Part shown: one piece after another, positions 17,084-28,258 of the stretch
How the letters are laid out: each line of letters opens with the position of its first letter
Position numbering within the stretch: position 1 is the first letter of the stretch
Made by a program: the position numbers and the translations under genes
DNA from: Pythium myriotylum
Lineage: Eukaryota > Oomycota > Peronosporomycetes > Pythiales > Pythiaceae
Assembly (NCBI GenBank): GCA_023091665.1
Contig: JALJCQ010000022.1
Span: 1,405,530-1,469,529 of the forward strand
DNA: 64,000 nucleotides
Direction of reading: 5' to 3'
The notes under the pieces: model-generated
What the model saw: only the letters and a program-made list of their open reading frames with translations
Told to the model about the DNA's origin: nothing
Databases searched by the model: none

Positions 17084-19222
17084 ATGTGGCTCCTTTCGTG
17101 TCTGCTGCTCTCGTTGTTCTCATCAGCCCACGCGGCCAAACTCACGGCCGGCAAGCCAGAGCGCTTGGTCGCCAGTGGCGGCGAATGCGTACGGCTCTTC
17201 AACTCGCAGGGCGCAGTCGGTTGCAGGAGCCTCTCGACCAATGACATGGCCGCTCTCTTCCCTGTCGAGAGCGAGAGTGAGCTTGCTGCGTGGCTGAGCG
17301 ACACCAGCGACGTAGCCAAGCGCGTGCTCGTGATACCTGAGCACCTTCTCACAACGGACCTGCTCACCATGGCCAAGAGTCGGCTCGCCGGCATCTTCGC
17401 GTACCCGGCGAGTGGCCACAACGTGAGCTTTGCGTTGACGTCGCCACAGGGCGACGGCTCGCCCGACGCCTCGCTCAACCCGTTCGCGAGCCAGAAAGTC
17501 GCGTGGAACCCTGACGGACTCGGTGTCGTGGGGCAGCAGGTTGCGCATCCGATCGTGCTGCTGCAGGACGAAGCACTCGGCAAGACATTTCTCGCACGTG
17601 CCAAGCAGAACCGCAGGCCCGAGTCCGGGGCCACGTACCGCGCTGTGATGAACTTCTACTACGGGCCCGAGGACATGGACTCGCGCCGGTGTCTGCGCTT
17701 CACCGACATCTATGGTGAACGCGCGCCACGGTGCGACCCGATCGGCGGACAGAGTGCTTGGGGCGTGCGTGGTGACCGCTCGGCCAACGAGACGATCGTT
17801 GTGATGGCCGCGATGGACGCCAACGGACTCGCACATGCACTTGTTTCTAGAGCGAACGAGGCTGCTTCAGGCGTCGTCGCGTTGCTCGCGGCCGCCAAGG
17901 CCCTCCAGGCGATCCCTGACACGGAGTTCAGCAAGCAGATCGTCTTCGCGCTGTTCCAGGGAGAGAAGTTCGGGTTCGTGGGCTCGCGACGGTTCCTTCA
18001 GGATCTCACCAAGGCCGAGAAGCACGGAGAGCGGCTCTGCTCGTCGCGGGTGAAGAGGTCAAATTCGCCGTTTGGCTCGGAGTTCTGCTCCAGCCCGGTG
18101 TACCCGAGCCTCGAATTCGCGACTGTAAAGCCGTCGACGTTCACGTACGCGATCGCGGTGGATCAGGTGGGGCGGCTGACCAAGTCGGGCAACTTCAGCA
18201 TCCACGTCAACCCGAAGGGCGAGACCACAGCGCTCGTCAAAACGATTGTGAGTGCGCCGTCGGCAAAGGCCAAGTTCAGTAGGGGCTCTGTGGCCGCGTT
18301 GCCACCTTCCCCGCTGCTGTCGTTTGTGAATGAGAACGAGTTTGGGCGGAAAGACCTCGCGAGTGCTGTCATCGCTGGCTACGACTCGGCGTTCGTGGGC
18401 GCCTACGGTAGTCGCCACGACGTGGTCGGCAGTGTTGACGTTGACGCCGTCGTGCAGGCAGCACAGGTGCTGGCGGAGACGGTGTACTCGCTCGGCGCGA
18501 AGAGTGTGTCATCGTCGTCGATGACCAAGATCCAAGTCGGCAAGGCGTTAGTGGAGGCCATGCTTTCGTGTCTCTCAGAGGACTGGGAATGCGACTTGAT
18601 GGTGAAATACTCGACGCCGTGGGTCAAGACGATGATCAAGTACCTCAAGCTGGTCGAGAATTCGTGGCCGGCGGGTCACCAGCCGCCGACAATGTACTGC
18701 GGTGTGCTGGAGATCGACAGACAGCCCCTTGTGATCACGGAAGCCAACAAGAAGAGCTACACGTCCGTGACGAGCTTCAACGGTTCGTGGTCGGACGACG
18801 CCAACCTCGTCAAGCTCTTCCCGACGGCCTACGAGGTCTTCTCCCGCGCATTTCTTGCAGCTTCGCTCGCCGACATCGATGCGATGACCGAAAAGCCATG
18901 CCAGAAGTCCCAGGACTGCGACGGCGTCGACATGGAGTGCGTGTACCCGGGCAAGTGTGCCAGCCGGCGAGCCCACTTTCACGACGCCTACTCCCCCGGG
19001 CTCACTCGAACCCCAGTCATCAAGGTCTACGACATCGTGGATGAGAGCATGCCCCTGTGGGCTGAGCCACGGTGGGACTTGGGTGTGGGTGGGTACGTGT
19101 TCCCGGACCCAGGCGAGCTCATCGGCTGGCTCGCGCTCGCGCTCGGAGTCGTCGTCACTGGTGTGGGGATGGTCGTTTCACGACGGATTCTGGCGAGCCT
19201 AGAGAAGAACAAGGTCTTGTAA
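17084..19222 (+). CDS. Nicastrin, gamma-secretase subunit
   Basis: The protein has 712 residues, close to the usual length (human about 709). An N-terminal signal peptide (MWLLSCLLLSLFSSAHA) is followed by the nicastrin N-terminal cysteine motif ECVRLFNSQGAVGC. A large lumenal aminopeptidase-like fold follows (VVMAAMDANG, IVFALFQGEKFGFVGSRRFLQDL). One C-terminal membrane span (WLALALGVVVTGVGMVV) leads to a short cytosolic Lys-rich tail. In animals it is the type I membrane subunit that gates substrate entry to presenilin. The peptidase zinc ligands are not conserved in the family, and I see no sign of them here. Single exon, no defects. Confidence 0.88.
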   Translation: MWLLSCLLLSLFSSAHAAKLTAGKPERLVASGGECVRLFNSQGAVGCRSLSTNDMAALFPVESESELAAWLSDTSDVAKRVLVIPEHLLTTDLLTMAKSRLAGIFAYPASGHNVSFALTSPQGDGSPDASLNPFASQKVAWNPDGLGVVGQQVAHPIVLLQDEALGKTFLARAKQNRRPESGATYRAVMNFYYGPEDMDSRRCLRFTDIYGERAPRCDPIGGQSAWGVRGDRSANETIVVMAAMDANGLAHALVSRANEAASGVVALLAAAKALQAIPDTEFSKQIVFALFQGEKFGFVGSRRFLQDLTKAEKHGERLCSSRVKRSNSPFGSEFCSSPVYPSLEFATVKPSTFTYAIAVDQVGRLTKSGNFSIHVNPKGETTALVKTIVSAPSAKAKFSRGSVAALPPSPLLSFVNENEFGRKDLASAVIAGYDSAFVGAYGSRHDVVGSVDVDAVVQAAQVLAETVYSLGAKSVSSSSMTKIQVGKALVEAMLSCLSEDWECDLMVKYSTPWVKTMIKYLKLVENSWPAGHQPPTMYCGVLEIDRQPLVITEANKKSYTSVTSFNGSWSDDANLVKLFPTAYEVFSRAFLAASLADIDAMTEKPCQKSQDCDGVDMECVYPGKCASRRAHFHDAYSPGLTRTPVIKVYDIVDESMPLWAEPRWDLGVGGYVFPDPGELIGWLALALGVVVTGVGMVVSRRILASLEKNKVL

Positions 19223-19800
19223 CAACGTTGGCGCAGAATGGGATTGGAGCACTCGTAGATCCGCAGTATTCAGTCGTTGTGCTCGAAAGAAGATTGGTCC
19301 AGAAGTCGTAAGCATGATGGCGTGAAGGATTTGCAATCTGGTCGCAGCTGACTTCGCTCGAGCCATGTGGCTTTGAGTGTGGATGAGATGGGTTTCTCTA
19401 AACTAAAGTATAACTAGACAGACAAAGGATGGCAAACGACGGACAGTCCGTCGTGATCGCGGTGATTACCAGGCGTCTTCAAGTGGCTTCGAGGGGTCGT
19501 TCCACATTGCGAGCACGTGGACGAGGCGCGCGTCTTCTGGCTCTCAGTGGGAACATGACTCAAGACGTGAACTTTGCCTCGCCAGCTGTGGCCACGCTAT
19601 GGTGGCGGACAAAACAGCAGTTCGCTGTTCATCGCAGACAACCTCAATGTTTTGTAGATGAAATGGTCCGTCTGGGATCAGTCGGGGGGGGTAGAAGTCG
19701 GTGTCGTCAGACGACACTCGGTTATCTCAGGGAGCTGGTGTATAAGGTCTCCGTTGTCATGCTCACTTTTGGATCCGCCACCATGGTACGATCCACCGCC
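19223..19800. other. Intergenic upstream of metallopeptidase B
   Basis: The reading frame of the downstream gene stays open through this stretch to 19429 but shows no conserved content. No other gene was recognised. A second in-frame ATG with strong context (GCCACCATGG) lies at 19783. Confidence 0.45.
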
Positions 19801-20871
19801 ATGAGCCGCTCACGCTTCGTGCTCTTCGCGACTCTTCTACTTCTTGCTACCTGTATCGCTTCGACCGACGCGGCATGCCGAGCCAAGACCAATGCGCCGA
19901 CTCCTTCCCCCACCCCCACACAAGACGACACCGTCGGTGGCGAAGGAGACGATGCCCTCACGCCTGCTCCGAAGACCAAGACCCCCAAGCCCAAGAAGAC
20001 CCGCAAGCCCAAGGCAACCACGGCTGCTCCAGCTACAAGGCCTGCGTCGGGTGATGCTGCGACGGTTCCACTGCCCTCGAGCAACAGCACCAAGACCGGT
20101 GGCAAGTGCGTGACAGGCGACCCGGACAAGTACATCAGCAAGCAGTACGTCGACTGGATCTTCGAGAAGCGCATGAAGCCGTTCTTCGACTACTGCCGTG
20201 TCGTGCTCTTCGACCAGCTCATGACGAGCAATGGCAAGCTGAGCTACTGCATCCGCTGGGACTCGCCCAACAAGCTGCAGAAGAGCCTCGCCAGCAAGTT
20301 CAAGGCCATGCTCGAGCGCCAGCACGCGCAGTGGAACAAGTGGCTCGTTGGGTACGGCTGCTGGCCGTTCGACAAGATCGAGGTCGAGATGGTGGGTGTG
20401 GCCGTGCGCGACAAGTCGCTGCTCGACTGGAGCGACGACTCGCTCGGCCCGATCCACGTCGGCATCCTCGACAATGAAGGCGTCCCCAAGTGCCCAGATG
20501 CCTGCTACAAACATCGCGACTTCGAGTCGCTCGCTGACACGAGCGCGTGCAAGGGCATGCCTTTCGACGTGTCCTTCTGGCCGACGAACAAGCTCGGCGG
20601 TGGCACTGGCACTGAATGGGGCCAGCGAGTCGATGAGGACCACGTTCGAGAGACCATCGACGCCGACGCATCGGTCATCACGGCCCATGAGATCGGCCAC
20701 ACGTTCGGGCTCCCCGACTTCTACAACAAGACGACGGACTGGCCGGGAGACGATCTGCCGCCGCTCATCATGGTCGCGGGTTCGTCGATGACGGTGACCG
20801 AGGGAGACGGGTGGCTCGTGCGTCGGGGCTGGGAGTATGTGCGTAACCGCTGGCCGGCTACGAGCGGCTAA
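19801..20871 (+). CDS. Secreted HEXXH zinc metallopeptidase-like protein (paralogue B)
   Basis: The protein has 356 residues from ATG 19801. This start gives MSRSRFVLFATLLLLATCIAS, a signal peptide aligned with the two paralogues; ATG 19783 would add six residues and cannot be excluded. A Thr/Pro/Lys linker (PKTKTPKPKKTRKPK) precedes the conserved domain from KYISKQYVDWIFEKRMKP. The active site is AHEIGHTFGLPDFY with H296, E297, H300 and D306. It is clearly diverged from paralogues A and C (for example FFDYCRVVLFDQL instead of HFNFNNFIFDQL), so it is the older split. It is oriented tail to tail with paralogue C, 410 bp apart. Confidence 0.75.
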   Translation: MSRSRFVLFATLLLLATCIASTDAACRAKTNAPTPSPTPTQDDTVGGEGDDALTPAPKTKTPKPKKTRKPKATTAAPATRPASGDAATVPLPSSNSTKTGGKCVTGDPDKYISKQYVDWIFEKRMKPFFDYCRVVLFDQLMTSNGKLSYCIRWDSPNKLQKSLASKFKAMLERQHAQWNKWLVGYGCWPFDKIEVEMVGVAVRDKSLLDWSDDSLGPIHVGILDNEGVPKCPDACYKHRDFESLADTSACKGMPFDVSFWPTNKLGGGTGTEWGQRVDEDHVRETIDADASVITAHEIGHTFGLPDFYNKTTDWPGDDLPPLIMVAGSSMTVTEGDGWLVRRGWEYVRNRWPATSG

Positions 20872-21281
20872 GCCTTTATGGGTGGTGTAGTTGAGACGAA
20901 AGTGAGTTAGAAGTAACCGTGGTTAAGGCTCAACTTCTGTTGCAATGACTTACCCTTGTTCATTCCCCAGACAGCAGTTGGTGAATATCTTGGTTGGAGT
21001 GACCCCGTACATTCCTTCAGCCCAACACAGGGGCGTACAGGTTGAGTGGGTGACCAACCCCTGATCTAGGCTGGGAGCTCTGTAATCCTTACGGACCGTT
21101 CCACTTTACGAGACCAAACGCAAGAGACTCCTGCATCATGATGAAGACGCCGTAACTGGTGTGTGCAAGCTGATTGTATTCCTCCTCTTACAGCTTCGTG
21201 TTTCCCACACATTGAAACCGAGTTTTTTTTAACAAACCCGGGCTCTACATACAACAACGAAGATAATAAAGGTGACCGAAT
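20872..21281. other. Intergenic between convergent metallopeptidases B and C
   Basis: 410 bp between two stop codons. I see no gene, hairpin or repeat of note. Confidence 0.5.
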
Positions 21282-22676
<1,395 letters not shown>

Positions 22677-23450
22677 GGCGGCGGATTCGAAAGTGAGACC
22701 GTCAGCTCTCAGGTCCTCAGTCCGAGCACCTCCCTCCCTCCCTTCCTCTCTCCTCCCCTCTCACGAACTTGACGTTGTTTAGTCGTTGAGGAATCCGGTT
22801 CGCATGCGATTGGGCGGCGGATGGCTGACGAGTCTCCAGTTGCATGGACCATCGTGGCCGGCTGGAGACGCCGGTGGGAGGCGAACGCTGACGACCATCT
22901 ACTCACCTTCTGTCGATTCGTACTAATTAAGACTGGAGCTCGTCACTGTGATTGTCGGTCTTCTAAAGACACGAGAGCTGCATGGAGATGTGGGGTCTAC
23001 TGGGTCGAGTGGTTGCAGTGGTGCAGGTGGCGTCGAGACCCGAGTGCTTACTCACGTTCTGTCACTTTGGTCTCCTCACAATCAACTAAGAAGAGATCCC
23101 TCCATACCTGCGGGCTCTAGAAACCATCGAGCTCTGTCTCGAGGCCTGAGAGAATGAATGAAAGTCGATGAGTTCCAACCACGGAAAACCCTTCGCAGCA
23201 CCAAGTCCGTACTCACGTTTTGTCACGACGATCCACCATTTTACCAGTGTGGATGGTCCACGACATGTGTCCGCTGGGTCGGCGGACAGCTCCGTAGGAC
23301 CATCTGGAAAGGACAGTTCTCTATTTTCAGCCAATCAGATCGACTGCTGATTTCGATGCCAGTAGAGGTGAGGACAGAGAGATGTGGTACACATGAGTTG
23401 ACCTGGAGCTATATGTGACGTGTGACGAGACCATTCTCGTCGTCTCGGAT
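22677..23450. other. Intergenic between metallopeptidase C and PEX14 genes
   Basis: No gene was recognised. A CT-rich stretch (about 22722-22760) lies just upstream of the metallopeptidase start and may be part of its promoter. The rest shows short reading frames without motifs. Confidence 0.45.
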
Positions 23451-25518
23451 TCATCGCTTCTCCCAGGGCTTGGCGGGCACTGCTGCCGCTGCCGCCATCG
23501 GAGCCGTCGCGTTGGTCTCGTTGTCGCTGAGGAACTTGGCCGCGTCGTCCGAGATCCGCTCTTCGATCTGCTGGATGCCGGGCACCGGCTCGCCTTTCTT
23601 GATGAGCTCCATCACTTCCGTGAACGACTTCGGGTACGGTGGCTCCCCGTTCGTGGGAGCTGCAGTCGCCGCGTCTGCAGTCACTGGGACAGGCGCTTTC
23701 TCCTCTTCCAAGTCAACTTCGGTAGATCCAGCTGCCTCGGTGGATTTGTTGGCATCGGCAGCGGCGGCAAGAACCGATGTCTTGTCTTCGAGACTCTTTC
23801 CGGTCTTCTGTTCGAGACGCGAAAGAAACGACTGCAGATCCGTGTCGACTGTTGCGCTCTTTGTGGCCGTCGTGAACGTCTTCTCCACAGTTGTCGTAGT
23901 GGTCGTTGACGTTGTCGTGCTGCTGCTGTCAGCCGCCGCTGTCGTGGAGGTTGACGTCTCCTCGGTCTTGACCTTTTTCTCCTGCGCGTAAAACTCGTCC
24001 ATGCTTCTCTGCGCGATCTCCTCCAGGGCCAACGGATCGTTCGACTTGGCGTTCGAAACAGCCTGAAGCGCCTTTAGCAACGCCTTGAGAATCGCAATGT
24101 GCTCGTCGCGGTTAATGTGGTGCCACGTCCACTCCATGTTGAGTCCCGACGGCGCAAACCCAATCGACTTGAGCAGCTCGTCATGGTGCTGAGGAAATTC
24201 CCATCCAATCGCGTATCAGTGACGAAATTATCAGTATTCGCATTCGGCTGTCACACACCTTGAGAGGCTCGATCTTCTGCTTGAAATTGGCGTTCGTCGT
24301 GGCGATGCGGCGGTAGCGAGGCACGTCAGGGTTCTGCAAAAGTTTCGGACTCTTAGCGGATCGCTCAACAATAATGCAAAGCTGCGCAAGGCCAGACTCA
24401 CTTCGACGAGGTTCTTGACATACATAATGAGAATGCCCGACGCCGATTTGAGCTGCTCAGTGGTGTTCTGAACCCCATACCAAACGCATTAGCCGTCGAG
24501 CATTCGCAGTCTCCTTCCACATTCCATCTCACCTCCTGGCGGAACTTCTTGAGCGCAGTCATCATTCGCTCGGCAGCGCTCGGCTCAGCAACAACAGGCT
24601 CAGCGGCCACCGGTGGAGTCGCAGTTGTCGCGCTCGAGACGGCACTCGCGCTGCTAATCGCGTGACCGCCTCCGCTGCCAGTGGATGTTGTCGCCAACGC
24701 GTTGGCGCCAGCGACCACAGCGACGCCGCTGGTGCTGGCCACGAGCAGCGCCTTGAGCGTCGACACTTCGGCCTTGAGCTCGGCAATCGCTTGCACTGTC
24801 GCCTGTTCCACACGCACCTTCAGATCGTGTAACAAAACCATTAAAAGCGCGACAGTGGGTGTTACCTGCTCCGCGATCGAGCTGGTGATGTGGCTCTTGG
24901 CGGTCCTGCTCCGCGTGAGCTCGTCCTCCTTGGAGTCAATCGCCGTGCAGAGTCGGTTCAGCTCTTGCGTCTGCGACTGTATCGCCGTGGAAACGCTCTC
25001 GAGGCTCGTGAGCAGCGCCGACTCGTGCTGCTTTTCCTTCTCGGCGTCTTCTTCGTCGGGCTTGGGCGCCTCCAGCAGCCTTCTCGACGGACTCTGCACC
25101 AAAACGCTATCAGCTCTTGCGATTGCCTCGCTGCGCCACGAAGAACACGCACCAGCCACGGGAAGACGCCCGCGTGGGCCATGTAGTTCCAGAGGAAGCC
25201 GAGCAGCGTCGCGGCGCCCACGACCGACGAGACCGTGAGCAGCACGCGCATGTACGTGGGCATGCGTCGGCGCGCGAGCTGCTGCACGGGGCCCGCGACG
25301 GCCGCGACCATGGGCGCCGCGGCCACGACGGCCTGCGCGGGTGTCGCGGGCGTCGCGCTCTCGGGCTCGCTCTGGTAGCGCTCGAGCGCCTCCTGGATCT
25401 CGTCCTTGGTCATGCCCTTCTGCTCGAGGAAGCTCACGCGCTCCGAGAGCGGCGTGGCCTGCACGTTCGGGTGGCGCAGGAACTTGAGTCCGTTCTCGAC
25501 CATCTCGGCGCGCGCCAT
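23451..25518 (-). CDS. PEX14: Peroxin-14 with inserted PUB-like domain (six exons)
   Basis: Exons on the minus strand are 25518-25153, 25093-24866, 24817-24533, 24467-24402, 24333-24259 and 24188-23451. All junctions are GT-AG and phase 0, with introns of 59, 48, 65, 68 and 70 nt. The product has 585 residues. Residues 1-50 are the PEX14 N-terminal domain that binds PEX5/PEX19 (ENGLKFLRHPNVQATPLSER, FLEQKGMTKDEI). One membrane span (VLLTVSSVVGAATLLGFLW) follows, then a coiled coil. At about 305-375 lies a PUB-like domain (YVKNLVENPDVPRYRRI, ANFKQKIEPL, LLKSIGF). The C-terminus keeps the PEX14 motif SFTEVMELIKKGEPVPGI and a terminal KPWE at 580-583. It acts in peroxisomal matrix-protein import. 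PUB domains usually bind the p97/Cdc48 tail, which suggests a link to receptor extraction (inference). Confidence 0.85.
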
Positions 25519-25619
25519 TTTGCCCACGGACAACCCAAGCAAGATGGAGCTGCCCACGAGCTCACTTGAGGTTCTGGTGTCGACGTGAACATGCCATATC
25601 GTACTTAGGAGGAGAGGAA

Positions 25620-25688
25620 CCACTTCAGTAAGTACGATTCCAAATATGGTATTCAAATACCGTATTTAAATCGTACTTACTGAAGTGG
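25620..25688. repeat. Long hairpin in the PEX14 / membrane-protein divergent promoter
   Basis: Arms 25620-25639 and 25669-25688 are perfect 20-bp reverse complements, with an inner imperfect palindrome around TGGTATTCAAATACCG. TACGGTATT-like motifs recur just downstream (about 25710-25760). It lies 102 bp upstream of PEX14 and 261 bp upstream of the opposite gene. It may be a small foldback element; no target duplication was identified. Confidence 0.75.
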
Positions 25689-25948
25689 ACTCGGTCGGCT
25701 CCTTTTACCGTATTGGAAAATACCGTGCGCGACCGGGTCGGTTCGGGGTGGTTTACGGTATTTGCTAGTCGTGAGTCAATGTTGAAGTTGTGGCCTCGGG
25801 ATCGTATTATTTCGAGCTCCAGACGCCTCGCGTGGTCCTCTATGAATAGCTAGTCGGCGGTTGAGCCTTCACGAGAGTTCGTGGTCGGGCAGGGTGCCAT
25901 TTTCCCACTTTTTTCTCGAACGTGGGTCCGTCTCTTTCGCCGTCGCCG

Positions 25949-28168
25949 ATGGCCGCCACGTCGCGCTGGTCGTTCGTCAAGCTGCTCTTGCTGCTGCTCA
26001 ACGTCGTGTCCACGGCGCTGACGCTCTTCACGGGGCTCAGCGAGAACCCGCTGCTCGTGGCTGTCACGGGCAAGTACGACCGCATCCGCGAGCGGCTGCG
26101 AGATGGCTCGATCAACACGGACATCGCGGATGCCGACTACTTCCGCATCGACACACTCGCGGCCCCGGAGACGATCGCGGACTACAAGATCATCACGGCG
26201 CCGCCGCGCAACCCGAGTACGATGGGACTCAACCGCAGCGTCTGCACCAACATCAACACCAACACGGCGCCCGTGATGGCCAACTCGTACAACGACACGT
26301 TCGGCGTCGGCCCGCGTCGCGTGCAGGTCTATTACTACAGCGTCTCGGCGCCTCACTGCAAGGTGCTCAACGTCAAGCCCGCGTGGCGCGACAAGTGCGT
26401 GGCTGACAACAGCAAGAACGCCACGCTCTGCTACCAGTACGTGCTCGCCAACTTCGAGACGCTGCTCAAGAACCGCAGGATCCGCATGGGCGTCAACAAC
26501 GACTTTGGCGCCAAGGGCGTGCCCTTCATGCGCTGTCTCGGCCGCCCGCTCGTGCCGATCGAGTTCCAGGCCGACCTGCTCGCGCACCAGACGTACTGGT
26601 CTGGCGCCACGTACCACGTCTCTATTCAGACGAGTGACTGCATCGGCGCGCCACTCGTGCGCACGGGCGACCTCGAGTATACGCTCTTCATGATCAAGAA
26701 CGTGGACGAAGGCAACGTGAGTCTGCAGCTCCTGCCGCCCGGAGGATGGTTCACACAGCTCGTCGCGGGCCTCTACAGCGTCGTGACGCTCTTCATGATC
26801 GTGCGCGGGCTCGTACTCGCGCTCTTCCACACGCGCATGGTCCAGTACATGCCCAACGGCGTGCGATACAGCAAAGACCGCTGGTTCCTGCGGTACCTCT
26901 TGCCGTTCATGCCGGCTGCCATCGCCGTCACCGACAACGACCGCGCCGTGATCACGTTCAAGGGCTCCATGCTCGTCGCCTCGGACATCTGGATGAACCA
27001 CTGGCTCTACATGTACCTGAGCATCCTCGACACGCTCGCCAACATTCGGCTCTCATACGTTACGCTGCAAGTCGGCACGTTCATGCTCAACAACAAGGTC
27101 ACGTTCGGCAGCTATCTCTTCCTCTGCAGCGCCGTCACACGCATGACGTGGATCATCTGCTTCCTCCAGACGCTGCTTCGCTTTCTGCTCAAGTTCCTCG
27201 TGCGCTGCATCCGTGCCACACGAATCATCAAGGCATCAACGCGAGAGAGACTCGAGTGGAACATCGACAGCGCGTCCATGTTCCTAACGTACAAGCTCTA
27301 CAACGTCATGCTCTGCATCCTGCTCTACACGCTACTGCAGGTCAAGAAGACCCCATCATTTATGGTGCGTGCTGTGCCGTTCAAGGTCGGCGTCTTCGGC
27401 GGAATCCCGAAGATAGCCAAGTTCTGGACAAGTGAGATCGTGTGTGACTACGTCACGCTCATGGGCATCGTGCTCGCAGCCGGCCAGGTCATCGGCTTTG
27501 GTCTGCTGCTGACCAACTACAAATACGTCGCCGACAACAGTCTCATGCGACTGCTGCAGAAGCGCTACGTGGTCTCTGGCTGGGACGGTCTCATGGCCGC
27601 CAGCATGCTCGGACTGGACCCAACAGATCCGGACTTCATCGTTGAAGGACGAGGCCTGACGAAGTTTAGTCTCGGCTCGTTGCTGCAGCTGCTGTACCTG
27701 TCAGGGCCGAGCGGCTTCACGCACTTGGCAGGCGACTACATCTTCCATGATGGCGGGCTATCGAAGGACCCCATCAAGTTCAAGTTCCCCGTGACTAGAG
27801 CACTGGCGATGGGTTTGGTTGAGAGTGCGACTCGTGGGTCGGTGTACAGTCGTGGAATCACCAACACTGGGGAGTCGACAATGGCTCGCACTGCCGTCGC
27901 ATCCTCGCGGATGCTGAACCGGCCCTCCGCGAACGAAGATGTGCTCACGCCAATGGTCAAGACGAGCATCTTCGACCGTCAACTACGTGTGGTCATGGAA
28001 GGGTACCTGGGGCGGGTGATCCTCATCGATGATGCCCTGCCTCCCACGCTCCAGACAAGTAAAGAGACAGGCCTACGCGAGTACGAGGTTGTCGACGCGC
28101 TTTCGACGATTGCGATCCTGGACATCAAGCATCTACTTGGTAATGAGAGAAAGATTCGAGTAGAGTAG
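25949..28168 (+). CDS. Large multi-pass membrane protein, function unrecognised
   Basis: The protein has 739 residues from ATG 25949 (MAATSRWSFVKLLLLLLNVV). A first hydrophobic segment at about 8-28 serves as signal or anchor. About 230 residues then contain paired cysteines and N-glycosylation-like sites (NRSVC, YNDTF, KNATLC), suggesting an extracytosolic domain. Several hydrophobic spans follow (LVAGLYSVVTLFMIVRGLVLALF, WIICFLQTLLRFLLKFLV, YNVMLCILLYTLL, TLMGIVLAAGQVIGFGLLL), then a soluble tail ending in KHLLGNERKIRVE. Paralogues of this architecture are common in oomycete genomes but no named domain is evident to me. It could be a transporter, channel or receptor. Single exon. It ends 91 bp from the convergent transporter pseudogene. 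Confidence 0.7.
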   Translation: MAATSRWSFVKLLLLLLNVVSTALTLFTGLSENPLLVAVTGKYDRIRERLRDGSINTDIADADYFRIDTLAAPETIADYKIITAPPRNPSTMGLNRSVCTNINTNTAPVMANSYNDTFGVGPRRVQVYYYSVSAPHCKVLNVKPAWRDKCVADNSKNATLCYQYVLANFETLLKNRRIRMGVNNDFGAKGVPFMRCLGRPLVPIEFQADLLAHQTYWSGATYHVSIQTSDCIGAPLVRTGDLEYTLFMIKNVDEGNVSLQLLPPGGWFTQLVAGLYSVVTLFMIVRGLVLALFHTRMVQYMPNGVRYSKDRWFLRYLLPFMPAAIAVTDNDRAVITFKGSMLVASDIWMNHWLYMYLSILDTLANIRLSYVTLQVGTFMLNNKVTFGSYLFLCSAVTRMTWIICFLQTLLRFLLKFLVRCIRATRIIKASTRERLEWNIDSASMFLTYKLYNVMLCILLYTLLQVKKTPSFMVRAVPFKVGVFGGIPKIAKFWTSEIVCDYVTLMGIVLAAGQVIGFGLLLTNYKYVADNSLMRLLQKRYVVSGWDGLMAASMLGLDPTDPDFIVEGRGLTKFSLGSLLQLLYLSGPSGFTHLAGDYIFHDGGLSKDPIKFKFPVTRALAMGLVESATRGSVYSRGITNTGESTMARTAVASSRMLNRPSANEDVLTPMVKTSIFDRQLRVVMEGYLGRVILIDDALPPTLQTSKETGLREYEVVDALSTIAILDIKHLLGNERKIRVE

Positions 28169-28258
28169 TCAATGAAGTGCTGTGCTGTCAAGCAAAAACA
28201 AAAAAAATAAGATGGATAACCTACACAAGATGCAGTCGCGTTCTTCAAGTCATCCCCG

